Source: Oscillospiraceae bacterium
GTDB taxonomy: Bacteria; Bacillota; Clostridia; Oscillospirales; Oscillospiraceae
DNA length: 64,000 nucleotides
NCBI GenBank assembly: GCA_017415425.1
Contig: JAFQGT010000006.1
Coordinates: forward strand, 1-64,000
Reading direction: 5' to 3'
Part shown: positions 49,984-57,321 of the stretch, piece after piece
Numbering within the stretch: the stretch's first letter is position 1
How the letters are laid out: every line of letters begins with the position of its first letter
The notes under the pieces: generated by a model
What the model was told of the DNA's origin: nothing
Database searches by the model: none
What the model saw: the letters and a program-made list of their open reading frames with translations, nothing else
Made by a program: the position numbers and the translations under genes

Positions 49984-52032
49984 TTAATTCATTGTGTTTT
50001 GGGAGCGGAGGAACAGCTGACCGATGCGGCAGCGGAGGGCTTCTGCCTCCGGTGTTTGGGCAGTGCCACTGCGGTTGATCCACTGGGCAGATGCCTGCTG
50101 GGCATCTTTCAGGGTCTGCAGGTCGTAGCTGAGGTTGGCTACCCGAAATACCGGCAGACCGGATTGCCGGGAGCCGAAGAAATCGCCGGGTCCCCGCAGC
50201 CGCAGGTCTTCCTCCGCGATCCGGAAACCGTCGGTGGTTTGGCACAGAGCCTTCATCCGCTGCTGGGTATCGGGATTTTTGTTGTGGGACACCAAAATGC
50301 AGTAGCTTTTGGCCTTGCCCCGGCCTACCCGTCCCCGCAACTGATGCAGCTGGGAAAGGCCGAACCTGTCAGCGTCTTCAATGACCATCAAGGTGGCGTT
50401 GGGTACATCTACGCCCACTTCAATGACGGTGGTGGCAACCAGTACATCCGCCTTGCCTGCGGCAAAGTCGCCCATAATCGCCTCTTTTTCGGCGGCCTTC
50501 ATCTGCCCGTGGAGCAGGCTGACCCGCAGATCCGGGAAGACGGTTTTTTGCAAAGTTTCTGCCCAAACCTCTGCGGCTTTTAAGTTCAGCATTTCGTTTT
50601 CTTCCACCGCCGGGCATACCACAAAGCACTGGTGTCCTTCTGCCACTTGCTTGCGGATAAAGCCGTTGAGCCGCGTCCGGTAGGATTCGTTCACAAGGAA
50701 GGTGTCCACCGGCTCTCTGCCGGGGGGCAGCTCATCCAGAATGGACACATCCAGATCTCCGTACATCAGCAGTGCCAGAGTTCTGGGAATGGGGGTGGCG
50801 GACATCACCAGAAGATGGGTGTTGACGCCCTTATCCGTCAGGGCAGACCGCTGGGCAACGCCAAACCGGTGCTGCTCGTCAGCGATCACCAGACCCAGCC
50901 GGGCAAAGGCGGTGGAGTCGGTCAGCAGAGCGTGGGTGCCGATAATGAGGTCCGTTTCGTGGGCTGCGATTTGTTCCCGCAGCAGCTTCTTCTGTTTGGG
51001 GGTCAAAGAGCCGGTGAGCAGACTCACCCGGATGCCCAAGGGGGACAGCAATTTTATTAGACCGTGAAAATGCTGCTCCGCCAAAATTTCCGTAGGCGCC
51101 ATCAGTGCTGCTTGCTGGGAGTTTTGCACAGCAAGGTACGCCGCGGCGGCGGCCACCATCGTCTTGCCGCTGCCTACATCCCCCTGCACCAGTCGGTTCA
51201 TCGGCGTACCTCGGCTTAAGTCCGTGGCAATTTCCTCAATGGCGCGGTTTTGGGCGCCGGTGAGGGTAAAGGGCAAAGCGTCGTAGAAGGCGGACAGGTC
51301 TAACTTTTCATAGGGGCTGACGGTTTTTGTTGCCCGGGCAGCCCGTATCAGAGACAATCCTGCGGAAAAGACAAAAAATTCTTCAAAAATCAGCCGTTTT
51401 TTCGCCAGCTCCGCTTCCTCCATAGAGGAAGGCTGGTGGATGGCATAGTAGGCCTGCTCTGCCGGCAGGATGCCGTATTCCTGCCGCACCTCCTCCGGCA
51501 GGATCTCCACCGGGGGGTCGCAAATAGCCAGCGCCTGCTGCACGGCCTTTAGCACCGAGGCGTTGGAAAGCCCTGCGGTCAAGGGGTACACTGGCAGCAC
51601 CCGCCGGGTAGTCAGAGGCGGAGAGTCCAGTGATTCAAACACGGGAGAAGCCATATTATAGCCGATAAAATCTCCGGAAACAGCCCCGTAGAAGATATAT
51701 TCCCGACCGTATTGCAACTGCTCGGCGGTGTATTTCTGATTGAAAAAGGTCAGAGTCAGCCGGGCGGTATGGTCGGCAACCTGCACCTTGGTGATGTCCA
51801 GACCTTTGCGAATATGGCTGGTTCTGGGGGCGTTCATCACCATCGCCTTGAAACAGGCGGGCACATCCGGCTCTAATTTCTCGATGGGAATCAGCTTTGT
51901 GCGATCCTCATAGGCTCGGGGGAAGTGACAGATCAGGTCTTCCAGAGTAAAAATATTCAGCGCGGCAAACTGTTTGGCTTTGGTGGGGCCGATGCCCTTT
52001 AAGATGGTAATGGGGTCTGAAAGGCGTGCCAT
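49984..52032 (-). CDS. recG: ATP-dependent DNA helicase RecG
   Basis: 682 residues, normal length. The N-terminal wedge domain (GIGPTKAKQFAALNIFTLEDLICHFPRAYEDR) is followed by helicase motifs GDVGSGKTMVAAAAA (I), DEQHRFG (II) and MSATPIPRTLALLMYGD (III), then QLHQLRGRVGRG (VI). It regresses stalled replication forks and branch-migrates junctions. AAGGGAGG lies before the start. Single gene; the flanking terminator belongs to the lipoprotein gene upstream. Confidence 0.97.
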   Translation of the reverse strand: MARLSDPITILKGIGPTKAKQFAALNIFTLEDLICHFPRAYEDRTKLIPIEKLEPDVPACFKAMVMNAPRTSHIRKGLDITKVQVADHTARLTLTFFNQKYTAEQLQYGREYIFYGAVSGDFIGYNMASPVFESLDSPPLTTRRVLPVYPLTAGLSNASVLKAVQQALAICDPPVEILPEEVRQEYGILPAEQAYYAIHQPSSMEEAELAKKRLIFEEFFVFSAGLSLIRAARATKTVSPYEKLDLSAFYDALPFTLTGAQNRAIEEIATDLSRGTPMNRLVQGDVGSGKTMVAAAAAYLAVQNSQQAALMAPTEILAEQHFHGLIKLLSPLGIRVSLLTGSLTPKQKKLLREQIAAHETDLIIGTHALLTDSTAFARLGLVIADEQHRFGVAQRSALTDKGVNTHLLVMSATPIPRTLALLMYGDLDVSILDELPPGREPVDTFLVNESYRTRLNGFIRKQVAEGHQCFVVCPAVEENEMLNLKAAEVWAETLQKTVFPDLRVSLLHGQMKAAEKEAIMGDFAAGKADVLVATTVIEVGVDVPNATLMVIEDADRFGLSQLHQLRGRVGRGKAKSYCILVSHNKNPDTQQRMKALCQTTDGFRIAEEDLRLRGPGDFFGSRQSGLPVFRVANLSYDLQTLKDAQQASAQWINRSGTAQTPEAEALRCRIGQLFLRSQNTMN

Positions 52033-52088
52033 ATCCTTCCCTCCTTCCGTTTTCTTTGATTATAGCAAAGATCCTGTGTCAGTGCAAG

Positions 52089-52125
52089 AAAAAACCACCG
52101 CATCCCGGCAGGATGCGGTGGTTTA
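52089..52125 (-). terminator. Terminator of the mscL/lipoprotein transcript
   Basis: AAACCACCGCATCC and GGATGCGGTGGTTT form a 14-bp stem with a CGGCA loop; reading leftward TTTTTT follows. Confidence 0.9.
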
Positions 52126-52134
52126 CATAATGCA

Positions 52135-52617
52135 TTAAGAAACAAGGGAGTCCATAATATCCAGGATCTCCTGCTGCTTGCTTTCAAACACATCAGAAGG
52201 ACAGTAGATCTGCACTACCCAGTAGTGGTCTTCACCCTCCCAAACAGCGCCGGTATAGGTATAGGCAGCATTGTTCACAGAGGCTTCATAGGAGAAACGG
52301 TAGCAGCCGTCGGAACTTTTCAAAGAACAGGAAAGCCCATTGGCCTGCAGGACAAACTGCCCGTAACGCTCTAGCGTCCAGCGGTCATCCAGTTCCAGCA
52401 AGGATGCTTTCTCCTCGGCAATGCCCTGAATGATCACCCGATCCCGACCCAGCAGGAAATCTGCATCCTGAGCAAAGCTCTCCCCGCTCAGATCCCGGTA
52501 ACCGACAGGCAGCTGCAATGTCAAATCCTTGCAGATGAAGCGCTCCCCTTTTTCGCAGCCGGTCAGCAAGACAAGGCACACCAGAAAACAGATCAGCAGC
52601 TTTGCGGTCTGCTTCAT
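52135..52617 (-). CDS. Hypothetical lipoprotein
   Basis: 160 residues. Signal peptide with lipobox LLTGC (Cys21), then a soluble domain of about 135 residues (LTLQLPVGYRDLSGESFAQDADFLLGRDRVIIQGIAEEK) of alpha/beta character with the pattern of small substrate-free lipoproteins such as the PsbP/DUF1795-like fold. No certain family. It follows mscL by 3 bases and is probably its operon partner. Confidence 0.8.
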   Translation of the reverse strand: MKQTAKLLICFLVCLVLLTGCEKGERFICKDLTLQLPVGYRDLSGESFAQDADFLLGRDRVIIQGIAEEKASLLELDDRWTLERYGQFVLQANGLSCSLKSSDGCYRFSYEASVNNAAYTYTGAVWEGEDHYWVVQIYCPSDVFESKQQEILDIMDSLVS

Positions 52618-52620
52618 AAT

Positions 52621-53112
52621 TTATTTCTCCTTCAGAAGATCCCGGATCTCGGTGAGCAGAACCTCTTCTGCAGAGGGTGCGGGAGGAGCGGGTTCCTCTG
52701 CGGGAGCAGCATCTTCCTTCTTCTTGCCCAGCTCGGACAGCTTGTTGAGAATCTTAACGATCCAGAACACCACCAGTGCCAGGATCAGGAAATTGATCAC
52801 AGCGGAGATAAAGTTGCCGTAGGTCAGGTAGTTGAATACTTCCTGCACCACTTCTTCGCCTTCGGCGTTGACAACAGTCTCGAAGGTGGGCTCCACCCAA
52901 GGCATCCGGGGCAGTTTGATCTTGGCATCGCTAAAGTCAGCACCCCCCAGGAAAATGTTGACCGCAGGCATAATCAGGTCGTTGGTCAGACTTTTGGTGA
53001 TGGTGGAGAATGCGCCGCCGATAATAGTACCGACAGCCAGCGCCATTGCGTTGCCCTTAATGGCAAATTCCTTGAACTCTTCCAGCCAAGAGGGTTTCTT
53101 CAGTTTTTTCAT
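52621..53112 (-). CDS. mscL: Large-conductance mechanosensitive channel MscL
   Basis: 163 residues. LEEFKEFAIKGNAMALAVGTIIGGAFSTITKSLTNDLIMPAVNIFLGG covers the N-terminal helix and pore-lining TM1; TM2 is NFISAVINFLILALVVFWIVK, followed by a charged C-terminal bundle (LLTEIRDLLKEK). Opens under osmotic downshock. The loop between helices and the Pro/Ala-rich linker near the end make it a little longer than the 136-residue E. coli protein. Confidence 0.97.
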   Translation of the reverse strand: MKKLKKPSWLEEFKEFAIKGNAMALAVGTIIGGAFSTITKSLTNDLIMPAVNIFLGGADFSDAKIKLPRMPWVEPTFETVVNAEGEEVVQEVFNYLTYGNFISAVINFLILALVVFWIVKILNKLSELGKKKEDAAPAEEPAPPAPSAEEVLLTEIRDLLKEK

Positions 53113-53148
53113 AGAGGTGCCTCCTTTGGTTTACATAACATTTAAGAA

Positions 53149-54480
53149 TTACTTCTTTTCGATGATTTCCAGACCGCCCAGATACTTCCGCAAGCACTCG
53201 GGTACCACGATGGAACCGTCAGCTCTCTGGTTCTGCTCCACCAGGGCGGGGAAAATACGGGAGGTTGCCAAACCGGAGCCGTTCAGTGTGTGGAGGAATT
53301 CCGGCTTGCCGGTCTCCTCTCTGCGGAAACGAATGTTGCCCCGGCGAGCCTGATAATCCCGAGCGTTAGACACGGAGGAGACCTCCTTGTAGCCGTCCAT
53401 AGAGGGGATCAGGATCTCGATATCGTAGGTTCTTGCCATAGAGGCGGAGCAGTCGCCGGCGGCCAGCTTCACGGTACGGAAGTGGAAGCCTAGTCCTTCT
53501 ACCAGCTTTTCTGCCTTGGTGACCAGCTCATCAAATGCAGCATCGGAATCCTCGGGCTTGCAGAATTGGAACATCTCCACCTTGTTGAACTGGTGGCCGC
53601 GGACCATACCCCGCTCGTCGGCCCGGTGAGAACCAGCCTCCCGGCGGAAGCAGGGGGTGTAAGCGAACATTTTCTTGGGTAGATCGGCCTCGCTGAGGAT
53701 TTCGTCCCGGTAAATGGAGCAAAGAGCAGCCTCGGCGGTGGGCAGCATATAGTGGGTGCGGTCGTCGGTGGGATTGGCGATCTTATAGACCTCGTCAGCA
53801 AACTTGGGGAACTGACCGGCAGTTTCGCCGCACTGGTACTCCAACATATGGGGAGGCAGAATAAAGTCATAGCCGTCGGCGGTGTGGGTGTCGATAAAGT
53901 AATTCAGCAGCGCCCACTCCAGCCGCGCGCCCATACCGGTGTACATCCAGTTGCCTGCGCCTGCCAGCTTGACTCCCCGCTCATAGTCGATCAGCCCCAG
54001 ATCGGAGCACAGATCCACGTGATGCTTAGGCTCGAAGTCAAAGGCGGGCTTTTTGCCAATATAGCGCAGAGGTTCGTTGTTTTCCTTGCCACCGGGCAGC
54101 AGGTCGCTGTCGGGCAGATTGGGCAGACTCAGCATCGCGGTGCGGAACTCCACCTGCAGAACCTTCAGTTCCTCGGCCTCGCCGGCGATGGCAGCGTCCA
54201 GACGGACGGACTCTGCGGAGTTGGCAGCGATCTGGGCATCCAGAGCGGCAGTGTCTTCACCCTTCTTTTCGGCGGCCTTCTTCTGGCCAAACAGCTTGCC
54301 GTTTTCCTTGCTGAGCTTGTTTTTCTGGGCAGTTTGGGTCTCCGTGTTGGTCTTTAAGGCACGGATCTTCTCGTCCAGCACCAGAATCTGGTCTACGATG
54401 GCGTCGCAGTCTACTTCCTTGGCCTTCAGTCCGGCCTTGACTGCGTCGGGGTTTTCCTTGATTTTACGAATATCCAGCAT
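53149..54480 (-). CDS. serS: Seryl-tRNA synthetase
   Basis: 443 residues. The N-terminal coiled-coil arm (MLDIRKIKENPDAVKAGLKAKEVD then about 30-110) binds tRNA-Ser; the class II core has motif 2 FRREAGSHRADERGMVRGHQFNKVEMFQF and motif 3 LNGSGLATSRIFPALVEQNQ. The ending GSIVVPECLRKYLGGLEII is normal. No T-box leader is seen; the PspC-like gene ends only 18 bases upstream, with GGAG before the start. Confidence 0.98.
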   Translation of the reverse strand: MLDIRKIKENPDAVKAGLKAKEVDCDAIVDQILVLDEKIRALKTNTETQTAQKNKLSKENGKLFGQKKAAEKKGEDTAALDAQIAANSAESVRLDAAIAGEAEELKVLQVEFRTAMLSLPNLPDSDLLPGGKENNEPLRYIGKKPAFDFEPKHHVDLCSDLGLIDYERGVKLAGAGNWMYTGMGARLEWALLNYFIDTHTADGYDFILPPHMLEYQCGETAGQFPKFADEVYKIANPTDDRTHYMLPTAEAALCSIYRDEILSEADLPKKMFAYTPCFRREAGSHRADERGMVRGHQFNKVEMFQFCKPEDSDAAFDELVTKAEKLVEGLGFHFRTVKLAAGDCSASMARTYDIEILIPSMDGYKEVSSVSNARDYQARRGNIRFRREETGKPEFLHTLNGSGLATSRIFPALVEQNQRADGSIVVPECLRKYLGGLEIIEKK

Positions 54481-54498
54481 TTTTCAGTACTCTCCTTT

Positions 54499-54702
54499 TT
54501 ATGCGTCGATGAAGTCTACCGGCTCATCGGGAATCACGATTGCGCAGATGATATATGCCAAAATACCGCTGCCGCCCAGAAGACAGAAGGCTACCAGAGC
54601 CAGCCGCACCAAGGTGGCGTCAATAGAGAAATACTTGGCAATACCGCCGCATACACCGCAGATCTTCTTGTCGCTTTCGCTTTTATACAGTTTCTTTTCC
54701 AT
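54499..54702 (-). CDS. PspC-domain protein
   Basis: 67 residues. [61 protein letters not shown] is a complete PspC domain with one membrane helix. Such small proteins respond to membrane stress in other bacteria; no pspA is present here. Short gaps to serS and parB place it in the same transcript. Confidence 0.92.
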   Translation of the reverse strand: MEKKLYKSESDKKICGVCGGIAKYFSIDATLVRLALVAFCLLGGSGILAYIICAIVIPDEPVDFIDA

Positions 54703-54712
54703 AGCTTTCTCC

Positions 54713-55567
54713 TTATTTCTTTATATTTAACAGAGTATCGATCAGTACCTGCAGGTCGTCCTGTCCATAGAAATCCAGCTCGAAACGACCCTTGCGCTTG
54801 CCGGTGACGATCTTGACGCCCCGGCCTAAGTGTTTGGACAGGTTTTTTTCGCATTCTGCCACATAATCCACTGCCAGAGTGACCTTTTTTGCGGGGGCGG
54901 GTTCTTTTTGCAGGTTTTTGCACAGTAGTTCTGCCTGCCGCACAGACAGACCCAGAGCAGAAATCTTCTGAGAGGCCTCTTTTTGCAGTTTTTCGGTCTG
55001 CAAGGAGGCCACTGCCCGGGCGTGACCGGCGGTGAGCTTGCCGGTGCGGACCATATCCAGCACATCGGCTGGCAACGACAGCAGCCGCAGGGCGTTGGCC
55101 ACCGCGGGACGGGATTTACCCACCCGATTTGCGGTTTCTTCCTGAGTAAGACTGTAATCCTCCATAAGAGTCCGGTAACCCAGCGCCTCTTCCACCGGAT
55201 TTAAGTCCTGTCGCTGGAGATTTTCGATCAGCGCCAGCTCCATAACCTTTCGGTCGTCCGCCTCTATGACCACGGCGGGAATTTCCGGCAGCTGTGCCAT
55301 TCGGGCGGCACGCCAACGGCGCTCACCGGCAATGATCTGGTAATAGCCGTTTCCGGTCTCCCGGACGGTCAGCGGCTGCACCACTCCGTGGGTGGCAATG
55401 GATTCGGACAGAGCTTGCAGCTCTACCTCATCAAAATCCTGACGGGGCTGATTGGGATTGGGCTCGACCTTGTGTATGGGAAGCAGTTGATAAGGGCCTT
55501 TCTGAATGGGTTCTTCACCAAAGTCACCCATCAAAGCGCCAAGACCTTTTCCTAAACCTTTTGCCAT
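54713..55567 (-). CDS. parB: Chromosome partitioning protein ParB (Spo0J)
   Basis: 284 residues. [15 protein letters not shown] is the ParA-contacting N-terminus. The CTP-binding region has [64 protein letters not shown] helix-turn-helix ([26 protein letters not shown]) binds parS, followed by a C-terminal dimerisation region. The ATG at 55567 has AGAGGTG 6 bases before it; an upstream ATG is rejected. ParB loads at the parS sites found upstream of parA. Confidence 0.97.
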   Translation of the reverse strand: MAKGLGKGLGALMGDFGEEPIQKGPYQLLPIHKVEPNPNQPRQDFDEVELQALSESIATHGVVQPLTVRETGNGYYQIIAGERRWRAARMAQLPEIPAVVIEADDRKVMELALIENLQRQDLNPVEEALGYRTLMEDYSLTQEETANRVGKSRPAVANALRLLSLPADVLDMVRTGKLTAGHARAVASLQTEKLQKEASQKISALGLSVRQAELLCKNLQKEPAPAKKVTLAVDYVAECEKNLSKHLGRGVKIVTGKRKGRFELDFYGQDDLQVLIDTLLNIKK

Positions 55568-55571
55568 CGTA

Positions 55572-56336
55572 TCACCTCTTTTGTAATTTTGCCGCAAATT
55601 CTTCAGCCATTGCCCGGTATGCTGCTGCGCCCCGGCTAAGCCGGTCGTAGACGGTTACAGGCAGGCCGTGGCTGGGAGCTTCCGCCAGTCGGACGTTCCG
55701 GGGAACCACCGTGGCGAAGACCTTTCCGGGGAAATGGCGGCGCACTTCCTGTGCCACCTGGGTGGAGAAATTGGTGCGGCCGTCAAACATCGTCAGCGCC
55801 ACGCCGAAGATATCAAGACTCGGGTTGATGCGCTTTTTCACAATCCGCAGGGTGTTCATCAGGTCGGTCAGACCCTCCAATGCGTAATATTCGCACTGCA
55901 CCGGCACCAGAATGCCGTCGGCGGCTGCCAAGGCGTTCAGCGTCAGCATTTCCAGTGAGGGCGGGCAGTCAATGAAGATCACATCATAGTCCTGCTTCAC
56001 CGCAGCCAGGGCGTTTTTCAGCTGCAGATTGGGGTTCTCCATTGAGATCAGTTCCACGGCAGCGCCCGCCAGATCGGCGGTTGCCGGCAGCACATCGCCG
56101 AATTTAGTGTGAGCGATGGCCTGCTTGGCAGGAAGGTCATTGATCACAACATCGTACACGCTGGAGCGGAGCTTCCGTTTATCCAGACCCAGACCGGAAG
56201 TGGCGTTGGCCTGGGGGTCAAAGTCGCACAGCAGCACTCGCTTGCCCAGGTCGGTCAAAGCGGCAGTCAGATTTACGGCGGTGGTGGTTTTGCCAACGCC
56301 GCCTTTTTGGTTGACCACTGCGATTATCGTTGCCAT
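55572..56336 (-). CDS. parA: Chromosome partitioning ATPase ParA (Soj)
   Basis: 254 residues. Deviant Walker A NQKGGVGKTTTAVNL, then FDPQANATSG and IFIDCPPSLEMLTLNAL. The ATG at 56336 is chosen by protein similarity; a weak AAAGGACA lies before it. The open frame continues upstream through the parS sites, but that part has no resemblance to ParA and is not coding. The stop lies 4 bases before parB. Confidence 0.97.
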   Translation of the reverse strand: MATIIAVVNQKGGVGKTTTAVNLTAALTDLGKRVLLCDFDPQANATSGLGLDKRKLRSSVYDVVINDLPAKQAIAHTKFGDVLPATADLAGAAVELISMENPNLQLKNALAAVKQDYDVIFIDCPPSLEMLTLNALAAADGILVPVQCEYYALEGLTDLMNTLRIVKKRINPSLDIFGVALTMFDGRTNFSTQVAQEVRRHFPGKVFATVVPRNVRLAEAPSHGLPVTVYDRLSRGAAAYRAMAEEFAAKLQKR

Positions 56337-56354
56337 AAGATGTCCTTTCCGGTA

Positions 56355-56370
56355 TGTTTCACGTGAAACA
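56355..56370. promoter_or_regulatory. parS site 1
   Basis: TGTTTCACGTGAAACA, a perfect 16-base match to the parS palindrome, 18 bases upstream of the parA start. Confidence 0.97.
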
Positions 56371-56402
56371 TACCTATCATCTGCGGCTGCCGGGGCAGCC
56401 AA

Positions 56403-56418
56403 TGTTTCACGTGAAACA
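56403..56418. promoter_or_regulatory. parS site 2
   Basis: TGTTTCACGTGAAACA again, 48 bases from the first site centre to centre, just after the stop of the upstream zinc-ribbon gene. Two perfect sites so close should give a strong ParB loading point. Confidence 0.97.
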
Positions 56419-56419
56419 A

Positions 56420-56773
56420 TCAGGGGGTGTTGTTGCGGTTGATGGCATAGTTGCGACCCGGCTGCTGCAGCTGATCTTCGGGTAAAAGGTTTCGAACCAA
56501 CATAGCACCCAGCACCGTTAGCAGGACGGCCATCAGCACAGCCAGCGTCACCAGCCGTCGCACGGCCTTCCGCAGGTGGGAGATCTGATCCTCGGGGTTC
56601 AGCGGCTTGCGCCGGTGGGCCTGCTTTTTGCTGATAGGTTGCTCCGGTCGATGGGGAAGATGCACCGCCGTGCCCGGTTTTACCGGATAGGCGTCCATAC
56701 CCTGCAGGCAGTGGTTGCAGAAAACCTGCTGGTTTTGGGTTTCTTTTCCGCATTTAAGACAGTTCAATGCCAT
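56420..56773 (-). CDS. Zinc-ribbon single-helix membrane protein
   Basis: 117 residues. An N-terminal zinc ribbon (CLKCGKETQNQQVFCNHCL) is followed by a basic linker, one membrane helix (about 81-105) and a short tail. Family not named. Starts are unclear: the ATG at 56773 has GGGGAGGA almost touching it, so a TTG two codons later (56767) with ideal spacing may be the real start. It ends next to parS site 2 and is upstream of parA on the same strand. Confidence 0.75.
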   Translation of the reverse strand: MALNCLKCGKETQNQQVFCNHCLQGMDAYPVKPGTAVHLPHRPEQPISKKQAHRRKPLNPEDQISHLRKAVRRLVTLAVLMAVLLTVLGAMLVRNLLPEDQLQQPGRNYAINRNNTP

Positions 56774-56873
56774 TCCTCCCCAAGGGATGACCCTTTTTAA
56801 TAGTAGTATATATTTTACACCAAATTCCCCCGTTCGTAAAGGGGTGAGAATGAAAAAATATTTCACTGGCTTG

Positions 56874-56918
56874 TTGACAAATGTAAACAGATGTGCTATG
56901 ATGTGGTTACAGATGTAA
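56874..56918 (+). promoter_or_regulatory. Promoter and BlaI-type operators
   Basis: TTGACA (56874-56879), a 17-base spacer, then TATGAT (56897-56902). ACAAATGTAAAC overlaps the -35/spacer and a TTACA-GA-TGTAA palindrome lies at 56907-56918, just after the -10. These ACA/TGTA dyads fit operators of BlaI/MecI repressors, so the pair below is probably self-repressed. Confidence 0.75.
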
Positions 56919-56939
56919 ACAAGGAAAGGAGAATGGCGT

Positions 56940-57320
56940 ATGGACAATCACAGCAACGCGTTGACGGCCACGCAATGGAGCGTGATGGAATGCCTATGGA
57001 TATCAGGTTCTCTCACCGGCCGTCAGGCTACGGAACAGCTGCAGGAGAAGATGGGCTGGAATCGCAGCACCACCCTGACCCAGCTGCGGCGAATGGAAGA
57101 AAAGGGCTTTGTGAAAAGCTGCGATCAAGAGGGTGTGAAGACCTTCTTCCCTGCCCTGTGCCGGGAAGACGCGGTCTTGCAGGAGACGGAGAGCTTTTTG
57201 GAGCGGGTGTACAGCGGCAGCGTCAGTATGATGCTTAGCGCAATGACACGGAAAACCACCCTTACCAAAGAGGAAATCCACGAACTCCACGCCCTGCTGG
57301 ACGAAATGGAGGGGAAATAA
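56940..57320 (+). CDS. BlaI/MecI/CopY family transcriptional repressor
   Basis: 126 residues, normal. The winged helix is LTATQWSVMECLWISGSLTGRQATEQLQEKMGWNRSTTLTQLRRMEEKGFVKS; the C-terminal dimerisation helices hold the site that would be cut by the partner protease. AAGGAGAATGGCG lies before the ATG. One base separates it from the BlaR-like gene. No beta-lactamase or PBP2a gene is adjacent, so the regulated target may be the pair itself or distant genes. Confidence 0.92.
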   Translation: MDNHSNALTATQWSVMECLWISGSLTGRQATEQLQEKMGWNRSTTLTQLRRMEEKGFVKSCDQEGVKTFFPALCREDAVLQETESFLERVYSGSVSMMLSAMTRKTTLTKEEIHELHALLDEMEGK

Positions 57321-57321
57321 T

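Noticed and set aside
54481..54498. T-box leader for serS
   Set aside because: Only 18 bases separate serS from the upstream gene, leaving no room for a T-box.
56337..56753. 139-residue N-terminal extension of ParA
   Set aside because: It reads through both parS sites and antisense-like through the zinc-ribbon gene; true ParA starts at MATIIAVVNQKGGVGKT.
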